Of a stretch of 64,000 nucleotides of DNA, positions 43,473 through 51,721 are shown piece by piece. Location of the stretch: assembly GCA_947382625.1 (NCBI GenBank), contig CANDAG010000002.1, positions 62,001-126,000 on the forward strand, written 5' to 3'. Source of the stretch: an uncultured Lachnospiraceae bacterium (GTDB lineage: Bacteria > Bacillota > Clostridia > Lachnospirales > Lachnospiraceae). Under the pieces are notes generated by a model that had not been told where the DNA came from, searched no databases, and saw nothing but the letters and a program-made list of their open reading frames with translations. The number at the start of each line of letters is the position of its first letter. The stretch's first letter is position 1. The position numbers and the translations under genes were made by a program.

Positions 43473-45584
43473 ATGAGTGAAATGATCAATGTGGAAGAGC
43501 TTTTTGCCAGTAAGGTTTTTACACGGGCAACCATGAGGGAACGTCTTCCGAAGAATGTGTATAAGGAAGTCATCCGGGTGATGGATAAGGGCGGCGAGCT
43601 TTCACCGGCAGCTGCAGATGTGGTGGCCAAGGCAATGAAGGACTGGGCGGTGGAAAACGGTGCAACCCACTATACCCACTGGTTCCAGCCTCTGACCGGG
43701 ATTACGGCGGAGAAGCATGATTCCTTTGTGACCCTACCGGACGAAAGCGGAAAAATGATCATGGATTTTTCGGGTAAGGAACTGATCAAAGGGGAGCCGG
43801 ACGCCTCTTCGTTTCCTTCAGGGGGGCTGAGAGCTACCTTTGAAGCAAGGGGATATACCGCATGGGATATCACCTCTCCTGCCTTTTTGAAGGAGGATGC
43901 CACAGGCGTGATCCTTTGCATCCCTACGGCGTTCTGTTCTTATAAGGGGGAAGCGCTGGATAAGAAGACGCCGCTGCTCCGTTCCATGGAGGTGGTCAGC
44001 GAGCAGGCCCTTCGTATCGTAAAGCTTTTTGGCAATACCCAGGCCAGCAAGGTAGTGGCCAGCGTAGGTCCCGAGCAGGAATATTTTCTTGTTGACAGAG
44101 AAAAGTACTTAAAGAGACCGGATTTGATCTTTACCGGACGTACCCTGTTCGGAGCGCCGGCGCCTAAAGGACAGGAGATGGAGGATCATTACTTCGGAAC
44201 TATCCGTGAGCGGGTAGGCGCATACATGAAGGATCTGAATATTGAGCTGTGGAAGCTGGGAGTGACAGCCAAAACCCAGCACAATGAGGTGGCTCCTGCC
44301 CAGCATGAGCTTGCCACCATTTACGAGATGGCAAATACTGCGGTGGATCACAATCAGCTTGTGATGGAGACCATGAAAAAGGTGGCAGGCCGCCACGGAC
44401 TTACCTGCCTGCTTCATGAGAAGCCCTTTGCCGGTGTGAATGGTTCCGGTAAGCACAACAACTGGTCACTGACTACAGATAATGGGGTGAACCTGCTGGA
44501 TCCCGGCGATACTCCCAACGAAAATATTCAGTTTTTGCTGGTGCTTGCTTGCATTATCAAGGCGGTGGATAAGCATGCGGATCTTCTTCGCCAGAGCGCA
44601 TCCGATGTGGGGAATGACCACAGACTTGGAGCTAACGAGGCGCCTCCTGCTATTATTTCTGTTTTCCTTGGAGAGCAGCTTGAGGATGTGGTGCGTCAGC
44701 TGGTAGAGACAGGAGAGGCAGCTCACCTTTTAGAGGGCGGAAAGCTGGAGACCGGCGTTTCCACACTGCCTGATTTTGTCAAGGATGCAACGGACAGGAA
44801 CAGAACCTCGCCCTTTGCCTTCACGGGGAATAAATTTGAGTTCCGTATGGTAGGGTCTTCGGATTCTATTGCAAGCCCCAATACCATTTTGAATGCCATT
44901 GCGGCAGAGGCATTCTGTGAGGCAGCCGATATTCTGGAAAAGGCAGAGGATTTTGACATTGCAGTGCATGACCTGATCAAAGAATATCTGACGGAGCATC
45001 AGAGAATCATCTTCAACGGCAATGGCTATTCCGAGGAATGGGTGGCAGAGGCAGAGAGAAGAGGGCTTCCCAATATCAAATCTATGGTCGAAGCGGTAGG
45101 GGCTCTGACCACAGAGAAGTCCGTTCAGCTGTTTGAGAAGTTCGGGATCTTCACCGAGGCAGAATTAGAGTCCCGGGCAGAGGTTCTCTATGAAACCTAT
45201 GCAAAGACCATCAACATTGAAGCGCTGACCATGATCGATATGGCCTCCAAGCAGATCATTCCTGCGGTGATGAAGTATACCAAGTCTCTGGCAGATACGG
45301 TGATCGCAGTAAAGGAAGCCGGCGCGGATGCTTCTGCTCAGACAGAAGTTCTGCAGGACGTTTCTTCGAAGCTGTCAGCAATGAAGACTGCGCTTACCAG
45401 ATTAGAAGAGGTGGAAAGCAAAGCAGGTGCCATAGGCAATGCTAAGGAGCAGGCCTTCTACTATAAAGATGAAGTCAAGGCGGCAATGGACGCCTTAAGG
45501 GCGCCTGCCGACGAGGTGGAAATGCTGGTGGATAAGAAGGTATGGCCGTTGCCTACCTATGGAGATCTGATCTTTGAGGTATAG
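43473..45584 (+). CDS. glnN: Glutamine synthetase type III, GlnN
   Basis: 703 residues, the size of GSIII rather than GSI (~440). Conserved blocks include [63 protein letters not shown] and [15 protein letters not shown]. It joins ammonia to glutamate with ATP in the cytoplasm as a dodecamer. The ATG follows AAAGGTGGAGG. The gene has its own promoters and a leader terminator, pointing to nitrogen-responsive regulation. Confidence 0.95.
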   Translation: MSEMINVEELFASKVFTRATMRERLPKNVYKEVIRVMDKGGELSPAAADVVAKAMKDWAVENGATHYTHWFQPLTGITAEKHDSFVTLPDESGKMIMDFSGKELIKGEPDASSFPSGGLRATFEARGYTAWDITSPAFLKEDATGVILCIPTAFCSYKGEALDKKTPLLRSMEVVSEQALRIVKLFGNTQASKVVASVGPEQEYFLVDREKYLKRPDLIFTGRTLFGAPAPKGQEMEDHYFGTIRERVGAYMKDLNIELWKLGVTAKTQHNEVAPAQHELATIYEMANTAVDHNQLVMETMKKVAGRHGLTCLLHEKPFAGVNGSGKHNNWSLTTDNGVNLLDPGDTPNENIQFLLVLACIIKAVDKHADLLRQSASDVGNDHRLGANEAPPAIISVFLGEQLEDVVRQLVETGEAAHLLEGGKLETGVSTLPDFVKDATDRNRTSPFAFTGNKFEFRMVGSSDSIASPNTILNAIAAEAFCEAADILEKAEDFDIAVHDLIKEYLTEHQRIIFNGNGYSEEWVAEAERRGLPNIKSMVEAVGALTTEKSVQLFEKFGIFTEAELESRAEVLYETYAKTINIEALTMIDMASKQIIPAVMKYTKSLADTVIAVKEAGADASAQTEVLQDVSSKLSAMKTALTRLEEVESKAGAIGNAKEQAFYYKDEVKAAMDALRAPADEVEMLVDKKVWPLPTYGDLIFEV

Positions 45585-45619
45585 AAGTAGCTAACCCTGA
45601 AAAGGTAAAAGGCGCAACA

Positions 45620-45660
45620 CAAAAAACGGATGTCTCGGAAAGCGAGACACCCTTATGTAA
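45620..45660. repeat. Divergent type A palindromic repeat
   Basis: AAAAACGGATGTCTCG-GAAA-GCGAGACACCCTTATGT; stem bases differ from other copies but the pairing TGTCTCG/CGAGACA and the outer ACGGA...CCTTATG are kept, which is compensatory change. Confidence 0.55.
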
Positions 45661-45665
45661 AAAAA

Positions 45666-45690
45666 TCCCCCGGTTTCTCAGCCGGGGGTT
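45666..45690. terminator. Terminator between glnN and the convergent DUF1905-type gene
   Basis: TCCCCCGG and CCGGGGG form a GC-rich stem with loop TTTCTCAG. An A run upstream gives ATTTTTTTAC on the minus strand, so it ends the minus-strand gene best and perhaps glnN too. Confidence 0.75.
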
Positions 45691-45710
45691 AAATTTATGC
45701 ACGTCCGATA

Positions 45711-46382
45711 TCAATCAACCTTAACTTCCAGATAACCAAGGAGCTTGCTCATGTCATACTCGGTAATGATACCCAGGTTGGAGTCATAGAACTTGCCGTC
45801 GTAGTGTACCAGATAGTGGCAGAAGAGCCCCATTCTTTCCATCATGATACAGCATTTAGGCAGGGTGGCTTCCTGACCTTCTGTATAAACAATAATATCA
45901 CTGTGGTCAATACCGTAGTAGTTCAGGGCGGAGATCACACGTCCCATGGTTCCCTGCCATTCCCGGCAGTCCATAACGCTGATGACCTCGGCGATGGTAA
46001 CGCCTGCTAACATGGCCACACAGGTCTGGCCGCAGAGGCCGTCCTCCGGCTGGATGATAATATCGATACCGTCAATCTTGCGGATCGGATTCTCAAAGCT
46101 GTAAGGACTGTTCTGATTCATCTGGATCAGGCTCTTGGTAATGTGGAGCAGAATTTTGTGCTCTTTGGTGATGTCCATATGAGAAACGTCCTCTTCCTGC
46201 AGATGGATCTTGTAGATGCCCTTGGTTTCAGGAAGAAGGGTGCATTCAACGATCTTGTTGTCAAGAACGAGAGCCCCCTCGATCTCGCCTCTCTGTCTGC
46301 AGACCTCCCATACATTGAAGGGAATGCGGATGGTGTAGATGTCCCCTTCCTTTTCAATCCTTCCATTAAAAAAATACCTCAT
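45711..46382 (-). CDS. DUF1905-like domain fused to a papain-like cysteine peptidase domain
   Basis: 223 residues from ATG 46382, placed behind GGAGG; the frame runs 24 codons further upstream without such a site. Residues 1-85 (FNGRIEKEGDIYTIRIPFNVWEVC) look like DUF1905. The second half has DGLCGQTCVAMLAGVTIAEVI with a candidate active-site Cys, and CHYLVHYDGKFYDSNLG with a candidate His, as in C39-like peptidase folds. Substrate unknown. It stands alone on the minus strand, converging on glnN and divergent from the nucleoside hydrolase gene. The 278-base gap between them contains the palindrome CGAAAATATATTTTCG at 46547-46562. Confidence 0.7.
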   Translation of the reverse strand: MRYFFNGRIEKEGDIYTIRIPFNVWEVCRQRGEIEGALVLDNKIVECTLLPETKGIYKIHLQEEDVSHMDITKEHKILLHITKSLIQMNQNSPYSFENPIRKIDGIDIIIQPEDGLCGQTCVAMLAGVTIAEVISVMDCREWQGTMGRVISALNYYGIDHSDIIVYTEGQEATLPKCCIMMERMGLFCHYLVHYDGKFYDSNLGIITEYDMSKLLGYLEVKVD

Positions 46383-46660
46383 AAAAAAAACCTCCATTTC
46401 TGTCTGTTCCGCAAGCTCCGGCGCGGACGTAAAATTTTGTGTGAAAACCTTCACGAAATAACAAATTGAAATACAATACGTATGTAACTATTATTATACA
46501 TGATGTGATTCCATTTATAAATAAAAAATAACAGATTTTTTGATGACGAAAATATATTTTCGCCGGGGATCCGTGAAATTTTCTTGCAAACTGCTTGCAA
46601 TAACAGAAAGTGTGTGTTAATTTGAGAATCAAAGATTACAGGAAAGCGGAGGGTGCGACC

Positions 46661-47590
46661 ATGGGACAAGCTGAAATTTCATTGCTTCAAAGACTTTCAA
46701 AACCGGAGGGAAGGATTGACGTTGTATTGGATACAGATACCTACAATGAGGTGGACGATCAGTTTGCACTGGCATATTTGCTTTGTTACGGACAGAAGCT
46801 GAATCTGAAAGCCATCTGCGCAGCACCTTTTCACAATGCCAAATCCGAAGGGCCGGAGGACGGCATGGAAAAAAGCTTCCGGGAGATCCACCGCATTCTG
46901 GAGCTGATGGGAAAGCAGGAATATGCCGGAAGGGTGTACAAGGGCTCCCGCAGCTGGATGAAGGATGAAGAGACCCCGGTGCATTCGGAAGCGGCAGAGA
47001 AGCTTGCGGAGCTTGCCATGGAGTATACGCCGGATGCGCCTTTATATGTAGTGGCTATAGGAGCTATTACCAATGTGGCTTCCGCCCTGCTTTTGAAACC
47101 GGAGATCACGGACAGGATTGTCCTTGTCTGGCTGGGAGGAAATGCCCATGATTGGCCGGATAACCGGGAATTTAACTGTCAGCAGGATGTGGCGGCAGCC
47201 AGAGTGGTTTTTGGAAGCGGCACAGCGCTGGTGCAGCTGCCCTGTATGGGAGTGGTATCCTCCTTTTCCACCAGTGCGGGAGAGCTCGAGATGTTCCTGC
47301 GCGGAAAAAACAGACTTTGCGACTATCTGGTGGATATTGTGGAGAGAGACGGTGCGGCGGACAGCCCATATAAGACATGGACAAGGGTGATCTGGGATGT
47401 GACCGCTGTGGCCTGGCTTCTGGAAGACGATTTTATGAAAGACAGGCTGGTGCCTGCGCCAATTCCCCAGTATGATCATCACTACAGCTTTGACTGTGAG
47501 CGACATCTGATTAGGTGCGTGTATCATGTGAACCGGGACGCTCTTTTCCAGGATCTGTTTGAAAAACTGTCCTGTGCCATGGAGAACTGA
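46661..47590 (+). CDS. Inosine-uridine type nucleoside hydrolase
   Basis: 309 residues from ATG 46661, behind GGAGGG. The N-terminal calcium-binding signature LDTDTYNEVDDQFAL (Asp24 to Asp33) marks the family, and YVVAIGAITNVASALLL and a late VIWDVTAVAWLL fit the fold. It splits N-glycosidic bonds of ribonucleosides to free base and ribose; the base specificity is not clear. A monocistronic gene followed by the tRNA-Gln promoter. Confidence 0.88.
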   Translation: MGQAEISLLQRLSKPEGRIDVVLDTDTYNEVDDQFALAYLLCYGQKLNLKAICAAPFHNAKSEGPEDGMEKSFREIHRILELMGKQEYAGRVYKGSRSWMKDEETPVHSEAAEKLAELAMEYTPDAPLYVVAIGAITNVASALLLKPEITDRIVLVWLGGNAHDWPDNREFNCQQDVAAARVVFGSGTALVQLPCMGVVSSFSTSAGELEMFLRGKNRLCDYLVDIVERDGAADSPYKTWTRVIWDVTAVAWLLEDDFMKDRLVPAPIPQYDHHYSFDCERHLIRCVYHVNRDALFQDLFEKLSCAMEN

Positions 47591-47663
47591 CAGGTCTGGT
47601 CCTTAAATGAAGGATTGTACTTAAAAAGAAACAATTTTTGCGGCCAAAAATTTAAAATAGTGC

Positions 47664-47692
47664 TTGCAAAATGTGATATGGTCATGTATAAT
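47664..47692 (+). promoter_or_regulatory. Promoter of the tRNA-Gln gene
   Basis: TTGCAA (47664-47669), 17-base spacer and TATAAT (47687-47692); the tRNA begins 19 bases further on. Confidence 0.75.
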
Positions 47693-47710
47693 AGCATTCG
47701 TACTTGACAT

Positions 47711-47782
47711 TGGGCTATCGCCAAACGGTAAGGCAACGGACTCTGACTCCGTCATTTCAAGGTTCGAATCCTTGTAGCCCAG
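47711..47782 (+). tRNA. tRNA-Gln(CUG)
   Basis: 72 bases fold as a tRNA: acceptor TGGGCTA/TAGCCCA with discriminator G, anticodon stem ACGGA/TCCGT with loop CTCTGAC giving anticodon CTG, and a T arm containing GGTTCGAATCC. CCA is not encoded. The starting U-A pair is typical of tRNA-Gln. The terminator at 47791-47820 follows. Its 3' half is repeated at 55554 and, degraded, at 56140, marking it as an integration site. Confidence 0.93.
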
Positions 47783-47821
47783 CGAATGTGACCCGGCAGA
47801 TTTGATCTGCCGGGTTTTTTA
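47733..47821 (+). repeat. Left attachment-type repeat: tRNA-Gln 3' half plus terminator
   Basis: From GCAACGGACT in the tRNA to the end of the terminator. Apart from the anticodon loop and one base (CCGGCAGA versus CCGGTAGA), it is identical to 55554-55643. Identity across tRNA and terminator at both ends of an AT-rich segment is the hallmark of an integrase target. Confidence 0.85.
47791..47820 (+). terminator. Terminator of tRNA-Gln
   Basis: ACCCGGCAGAT and ATCTGCCGGGT around TTG, followed by TTTTT. It is duplicated with the island ends at 55612-55642 and 56169-56198. Confidence 0.9.
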
Positions 47822-47896
47822 ACATAAGGACAGTTCGCGAAGCGTGCTGTCCGTTGTTAACATAAGGATAACTCGCAGAGCGTGTTATCCGTTGTT
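47821..47896. repeat. Tandem pair of type A palindromic repeats
   Basis: 47821-47858 and 47859-47896, both AACATAAGGA...TCCGTTGTT. The inner stems differ (CAGTTCGC/GCGTGCTG versus TAACTCGC/GCGTGTTA), yet pairing is retained. They are the best-preserved copies in the window. Confidence 0.8.
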
Positions 47897-48024
47897 TATG
47901 CCCGGAAATACTATGTTTATGCGTATTCTGGAAATATGGCTTCTTTGGTCTTGGATTTTCCCTGATCGAAAAGGAAAAGGTGATTTTCTGAAAAATTCTG
48001 GTTTTTAGTATATTTTTCTAATGA

Positions 48025-48046
48025 ATAGGTCAATTCATAGGTCAAT
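48025..48046 (+). repeat. Direct repeat pair ATAGGTCAAT near the left island end
   Basis: Two perfect copies (48025-48034 and 48037-48046) twelve bases apart. The same pair with one mismatch lies near the right end at 55479-55500 in the same orientation, and single copies flank the Xre regulator. Could be arm-type recombinase sites or operators. Confidence 0.6.
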
Positions 48047-48317
48047 TTAAAAATGGTTTTAAGTAGGCATAAATTAAAGGTTTTCATTAGGAATAAATAT
48101 CTTGATCATTAAAAATGTGCTATGTTCTAATATGAGGAACTTCTCTGTGATGTAAAATTGTTTTTCAATATTTATAAATTGAGGCTGATAAGATTTAATT
48201 GTAGCAGTCAGAAAAGCGGAAAAGTGGGAATGGCATATTAAGGCAGAAGTTAAGTTTTCTGGTTTGCTGTTATGAGGGAAGCAGGGATATAATGCAACCT
48301 ATTAAGGTTGATGAAAG

Positions 48318-48346
48318 GAGTATCCAGAGAGAGGATGCTCTTTTTT
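48318..48346 (+). terminator. Rho-independent terminator
   Basis: GAGTATCC and GGATGCTC around AGAGAGA, followed by TTTTTT. No gene is recognised directly upstream; the ~420 bases from 47897 to 48317 appear non-coding. Confidence 0.65.
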
Positions 48347-48496
48347 GTTACACAAACAATGGAGAAAAGGAAAGAAAGGGATTAAGCGACATATTTTAAA
48401 AATTAGTTGGATGGATTAAGTATCAAGATTGTTGATATTAAGCTTATAAGCTGCTCGCAATAAGGGAGGGCATTTACATTGAAGGAGAAAAGACGT

Positions 48497-48604
48497 ATGC
48501 AGTTAGAAAGTTTAGATAAACTCAGAAGGGCGGAAGATCTCATAAATGGGCTACTGGACACAATGATATATATTGAAGATGCCAAACAGGATAAATTAAG
48601 GTAG
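48497..48604 (+). CDS. Small 35-residue protein, unrecognised
   Basis: ATG 48497 follows GAAGGAG, and the frame gives a Leu-rich, probably helical peptide (MQLESLDKLRRAEDLINGLL, ending AKQDKLR). It may be an intact small protein or the start of a gene cut by a later event, because its TAG is immediately followed by GTGTAAAATAG, which resembles an insertion sequence end. No function can be given. Confidence 0.4.
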   Translation: MQLESLDKLRRAEDLINGLLDTMIYIEDAKQDKLR

Positions 48605-48631
48605 TGTAAAATAGTTTGAGTCTTTGGAAAA

Positions 48632-48688
48632 AATTGCTTCTTTTGGATAAGAATTATGATGTGACAATTCTTACCCAAAGGAGCAATT
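48632..48688. repeat. Long inverted repeat, possible insertion-sequence relic
   Basis: AATTGCTTCTTTTGGATAAG and its near-complement in 48666-48688 form a ~23-bp stem (mismatches are G-U pairs in one strand) with a 10-base loop. The preceding GTAGTGTAAAATAG resembles an IS256-type terminus, but no transposase is found. Confidence 0.45.
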
Positions 48689-48693
48689 GCTAG

Positions 48694-48831
48694 CTAACAG
48701 ATAGAGACCAGAGAAACTATCAAAAAAATGAAAAAGAAGTGATTTGCGAATACCAGTCCTTCGCGGAAAGAATGGAATATTGCACTGTAGAGTCCCTGGC
48801 ATGGAGGTTGCACCGGGAAGGACAGTGGTGA
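48694..48831 (+). pseudogene. Possible decayed reading frame
   Basis: A 45-codon open stretch without a clear start (contains RDQRNYQKNEKEV and ERMEYCTVESLAW) ends with TGA at 48829. It looks like protein-coding sequence in composition but has no ribosome site and no continuation. The 370 bases that follow, to 49196, show only short broken frames. Most likely remnants of phage or element genes. Confidence 0.3.
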
Positions 48832-49196
48832 GTGTGAGTATATAATCAGGAATTTATAACTAGAGAAAGACCGGGAATGCCATCGGAAGCGGTATAGGGA
48901 GCAGGTGTGGCCAATTGATGAAGATACATTTTTTGTCGGAGTAAGCGCCTGCAGAGGTATATTGAACAGTTGAAAACAAAAAGGCTAAAACAGTTTTCAT
49001 ATGGTGCATCTGGAGAGATTTCATGCAGAATGCATTGTGTGGGAACTGGAGAACTACAAGTTCTCTGGCTGATTTGGTAAAGATTCCATTCATTTTCAGG
49101 AGAAGGTAAAATATTACCTTCGGCACTGAGAAATGAATGGAATGAGTGCTAATTGATGTAGGTTAATGCAAAAATCAAACTAGCTTGGTGAATATT

Positions 49197-49328
49197 TTAG
49201 CCTTTGACCCAATTATGTAAACCAGCAGAATGTTTCGGGCATTTGCTAGTACTACCGGGAATAGGCTTTGTACTACGCGCAGTGCTTCTTCCACATCTTG
49301 TGCATACCCATCTAATAACCTGTGCCAT
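49197..49328 (-). CDS. 43-residue zinc-ribbon-like small protein
   Basis: ATG 49328 on the minus strand follows AAAGGGGGG. The product has CTRCGR (Cys9, Cys12), RSTKPIPGSTSKC (Cys30) and a late His and Trp (HNW). A second small gene at 49764-49904 has the same pattern: C-x2-CG, R-S-T, P-x-PG, C, and H-x-W. The shared motif, ribosome site and position on both sides of the Xre gene make this a credible gene although it is very short. Cys/His spacing suggests metal binding. Function unknown. Confidence 0.6.
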   Translation of the reverse strand: MAQVIRWVCTRCGRSTARSTKPIPGSTSKCPKHSAGLHNWVKG

Positions 49329-49432
49329 GAGAGCCCCCCTTTCTTATGTATATATAAAGAATAGGTCAATTCAACCCTAAAGTCAAGGGAAACATCTAGA
49401 GAATGGCAAAGCAACAACACTAGTTTGTCGTT

Positions 49433-49657
49433 CTATTTTATACTGCTACGTGGGTAGGGAGTTTCGATATCTGTCAATCCAGCCAGATAATCCATACTCG
49501 TATTTAAAGCGATGGCAATTCTTTTGCATTGCTCAAAGGTGTAATACCTTTTACCGTTTTCAATTTTTGAGTAATCACTTTGGTCAATTCCTGTTAAGAG
49601 TTGCATTTTTACTTGAGTATACCCTTTACTCTTTCGTAGTTCTTTTAGTCTCGACAT
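49433..49657 (-). CDS. Xre-family helix-turn-helix regulator
   Basis: 74 residues, essentially one HTH_3 domain: MSRLKELRKSKGYTQVKMQ, then LTGIDQSDYSKIENGKRYY (recognition helix) and IAIALNTSMDYLAGLTD. GGAGG precedes the ATG. It is transcribed away from the AAA+ operon and is the only regulator in the island. Boxes TTGACCTAT in its own promoter region (49698-49732) are candidate binding sites. It probably keeps the island genes silent. Confidence 0.88.
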   Translation of the reverse strand: MSRLKELRKSKGYTQVKMQLLTGIDQSDYSKIENGKRYYTFEQCKRIAIALNTSMDYLAGLTDIETPYPRSSIK

Positions 49658-49697
49658 ATATTTCCTCCATATAATAATATTTTCTTAAATATGGCAT

Positions 49698-49732
49698 ATT
49701 GACCTATTGACAGTAGGGGGTTATTGACCTAA
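49698..49732. promoter_or_regulatory. Candidate Xre operator region, TTGACCTAT boxes
   Basis: ATTGACCTAT (49698-49707), ATTGAC (49706-49711) and ATTGACCTAA (49723-49732) lie between the divergent Xre gene and the small zinc-ribbon gene. They are inverted copies of the ATAGGTCAAT box found at 48025, 48037, 49361, 55479 and 55491. Confidence 0.5.
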
Positions 49733-49763
49733 AATTATGAAAAAGAAAAGGGAGATTTATCCT

Positions 49764-49904
49764 ATGCAAATAGAATATATGTGTAGATTTTGCGGAAAGA
49801 AAGAAATCAGAAGTACCAACTCAGGAAGGCCGCTTCCCGGGACTTGTTCGAGGAGAGGAAAAAATATGCCGCATAGTTGGGGGGTGAATAGACGGTTAAA
49901 ATAG
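49764..49904 (+). CDS. 46-residue zinc-ribbon-like small protein
   Basis: ATG 49764 follows AAAGGGAG. The product carries CRFCGKKE (Cys7, Cys10), RSTNSGRPLPGTC (Cys28) and MPHSWGV, the same motif order as the minus-strand protein at 49197-49328. It starts 40 bases before the AAA+ gene and likely shares its transcript. It may be a metal-binding small partner of the operon; this is inference from position only. Confidence 0.6.
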   Translation: MQIEYMCRFCGKKEIRSTNSGRPLPGTCSRRGKNMPHSWGVNRRLK

Positions 49905-49944
49905 GATGGTTAAGCTGTAGAATTAAAGAAATCGGAGTAGAGAG

Positions 49945-50937
49945 ATGCCATTAGGTAAACGTATAAATTTGTCGGTAAAAGAAGCCGCATCACAAAGAGA
50001 TAAAGATATACTTACTCATACTTCACCTGATTCAGTTAAAGTAGGAAATAATGATGGGAATACTGTATTTACCTTATTTCAAAGTGCGGAGCCTCAATGT
50101 AGTTTTAATGATATTATATTAAATAGCGATACATATGATGCTATACAGGATGTACTTACATTATATGAGAAACGAGAATTGATCTTCGATAAATGGGGAT
50201 TAAAAAACACTCATAAAAACCAAAACCGTGCAGGAATCAATCTTTATGGGCCTTCAGGAACAGGAAAAAGCGTAACAGCTCATGCTATTGCTGCTCAAGT
50301 CGGAAGAAAGATCCTAACAGTTGATTATTCCCAAATAGAATCGAAGTATGTAGGTGAAACATCAAAAAATCTTGCAACTTTGTTTGAGTATGCCAAAGAA
50401 TCAAAGTCAATTATATTTTTTGACGAAGCGGATGCATTGCTTAGTAGGCGGGTAAATAATATGTCAAATTCTACAGATGTAAGCGTAAACCAAACACGTT
50501 CGGTTTTGCTTATGTTGATAAATGAATTTGATGATTTAATATTGTTTGCCTCTAACTTTATTACAAATTATGACCCGGCATTTATGCGAAGAATACTGGC
50601 TCATATTAAATTTGAATTGCCAGATGAAATAAGCCGTTTTAAGTTATGGCGGATGTATATTCCAGAAACGATGCCAACGAATGTGGATATCAGGGCATTA
50701 GCTGCAAAATATAATGGGGTATCGGGAGCAGACATTTCAAATGCCGTACTGAATGCTTCATTAAGAGCGGCAAGATTGGAACAAGCAACTGTAAGACATA
50801 CTTATTTTGAAGAGGCAATAGAAATGATCATTCATAGCAAAGATGATAATGATGAATTGGGGACATTTGCCTCAAGACGTACTGTAAGTGAAGATTATGT
50901 GAAGACTCAATTTAAAGGAGAATTAACAAAAAGATGA
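49945..50937 (+). CDS. AAA+ ATPase, first gene of island operon
   Basis: 330 residues. A single AAA+ module: Walker A GPSGTGKS at 102-109, pore-like segment SKYVGETSKN, Walker B FFDEAD with Asp160-Glu161, sensor 1 in LFASNF, an arginine-finger segment DPAFMRRI, and a lid helix with GVSGADISNAV. This is the classic AAA clade (spastin/Vps4/FtsH-like), made as a soluble protein with a ~90-residue N-terminal region of its own. GGAGTAGAG precedes the ATG. It overlaps the next gene by 4 bases. It probably remodels or extracts a protein substrate, perhaps together with the membrane proteins encoded downstream. Confidence 0.88.
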   Translation: MPLGKRINLSVKEAASQRDKDILTHTSPDSVKVGNNDGNTVFTLFQSAEPQCSFNDIILNSDTYDAIQDVLTLYEKRELIFDKWGLKNTHKNQNRAGINLYGPSGTGKSVTAHAIAAQVGRKILTVDYSQIESKYVGETSKNLATLFEYAKESKSIIFFDEADALLSRRVNNMSNSTDVSVNQTRSVLLMLINEFDDLILFASNFITNYDPAFMRRILAHIKFELPDEISRFKLWRMYIPETMPTNVDIRALAAKYNGVSGADISNAVLNASLRAARLEQATVRHTYFEEAIEMIIHSKDDNDELGTFASRRTVSEDYVKTQFKGELTKR

Positions 50938-51287
50938 TTGCAATTACTATTATATTAGCATTAACAACAACTGTGATCGCAGGGCTGTTTAAGTTCTGGC
51001 AAACTATTATAGGATGGATTAAAAAGGTCGTAAATAAGATAAAGGAAGTATTAGGACTGACGCCGGATGGAACCAGAACTTTTATTACCAGAACTGCTGA
51101 TGGGCTCAAAAACAAATCAAAATATTATTATAAAAGCAAGGTAACCAGTGAGTGGGAAGAGATTGTATATACGAAAGCTGTTGATGAAAGTGAAGTGCCA
51201 CCGGAGATATTAGCAAAGGTATATAAGCAAACAGTCGATGTGGAAGTGTCAACTACTGAGGAATTGAAACTGGCTATCAATGCATAG
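50934..51287 (+). CDS. Small membrane-anchored protein of the AAA+ operon
   Basis: 117 residues. An N-terminal hydrophobic helix (about 2-20) followed by an amphipathic basic stretch (IGWIKKVVNKIKEVLG), then a soluble domain with TRTFITRTADGLKNKSKYYY and SEWEEIVYTKAVDESEVPPEI. I do not recognise the family. It starts inside the ATPase gene (ATGA overlap), so the two are co-translated. Likely bound to the cytoplasmic membrane with the rest inside the cell. Confidence 0.7.
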   Translation: MIAITIILALTTTVIAGLFKFWQTIIGWIKKVVNKIKEVLGLTPDGTRTFITRTADGLKNKSKYYYKSKVTSEWEEIVYTKAVDESEVPPEILAKVYKQTVDVEVSTTEELKLAINA

Positions 51288-51298
51288 GAGGAGATGGC

Positions 51299-51721
51299 AT
51301 GTCGTTAGTAACAGGAGCATTAACTCATGTCGCAATGGAGGCACTGACTATCGTAATAGGACCCTTAGTGGAAGATGCTAGGGATGCATTATCAGATGCC
51401 GCGCAAGATGCAATCAGAAGTAAAGTTGCGGGAAAAATGTCTATTGAAGAATGGGCGAATATTGTTTCACAAGGTGCTGATATGGTAAAAGAAAGAGTTA
51501 TAAATGAAAGTAACCTTCAATTCGTTGGGGGAAAATTGAAATTGGCAGTAGTTGAAAAAAATTTGAAAAAAGTTACTGTTTCTTTTCAGCTCTATTTTAT
51601 AGATGAATTGGAGAAGTGGCAAATAGCTACGGCGGAAACGGATATACCAATTTCCAAATTTACAGATGATGCATTAAATGAATTGAGGACTAGTGGCGAA
51701 ATACTGTTTGAAGTGGAGTGA
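51299..51721 (+). CDS. Unrecognised 140-residue protein of the AAA+ operon
   Basis: Begins MSLVTGALTHVAMEALTIVIGP, followed by an Ala/Asp-rich helix region (EDARDALSDAAQDAIRSK) and a beta-type C-terminal half (VTVSFQLYFIDELEKW). No signal peptide cleavage site; the first 20 residues are hydrophobic enough to associate with membrane. AGGAGGAGAT precedes the ATG. Its stop overlaps the start of the next gene (GTGATG). No family or motif was recognised. Confidence 0.7.
   Translation: MSLVTGALTHVAMEALTIVIGPLVEDARDALSDAAQDAIRSKVAGKMSIEEWANIVSQGADMVKERVINESNLQFVGGKLKLAVVEKNLKKVTVSFQLYFIDELEKWQIATAETDIPISKFTDDALNELRTSGEILFEVE

Noticed and set aside
47821-47896. Two-unit repeat as a possible CRISPR array
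   Set aside because: The units are adjacent palindromes with no spacers, no cas genes are present, and similar copies are dispersed through the window.
49175-49420. 81-codon minus-strand frame beside the Xre gene
   Set aside because: The alternative frame at 49197-49328 gives a zinc-ribbon-like product with a ribosome site and a matching twin at 49764, so the longer frame is probably a shadow.
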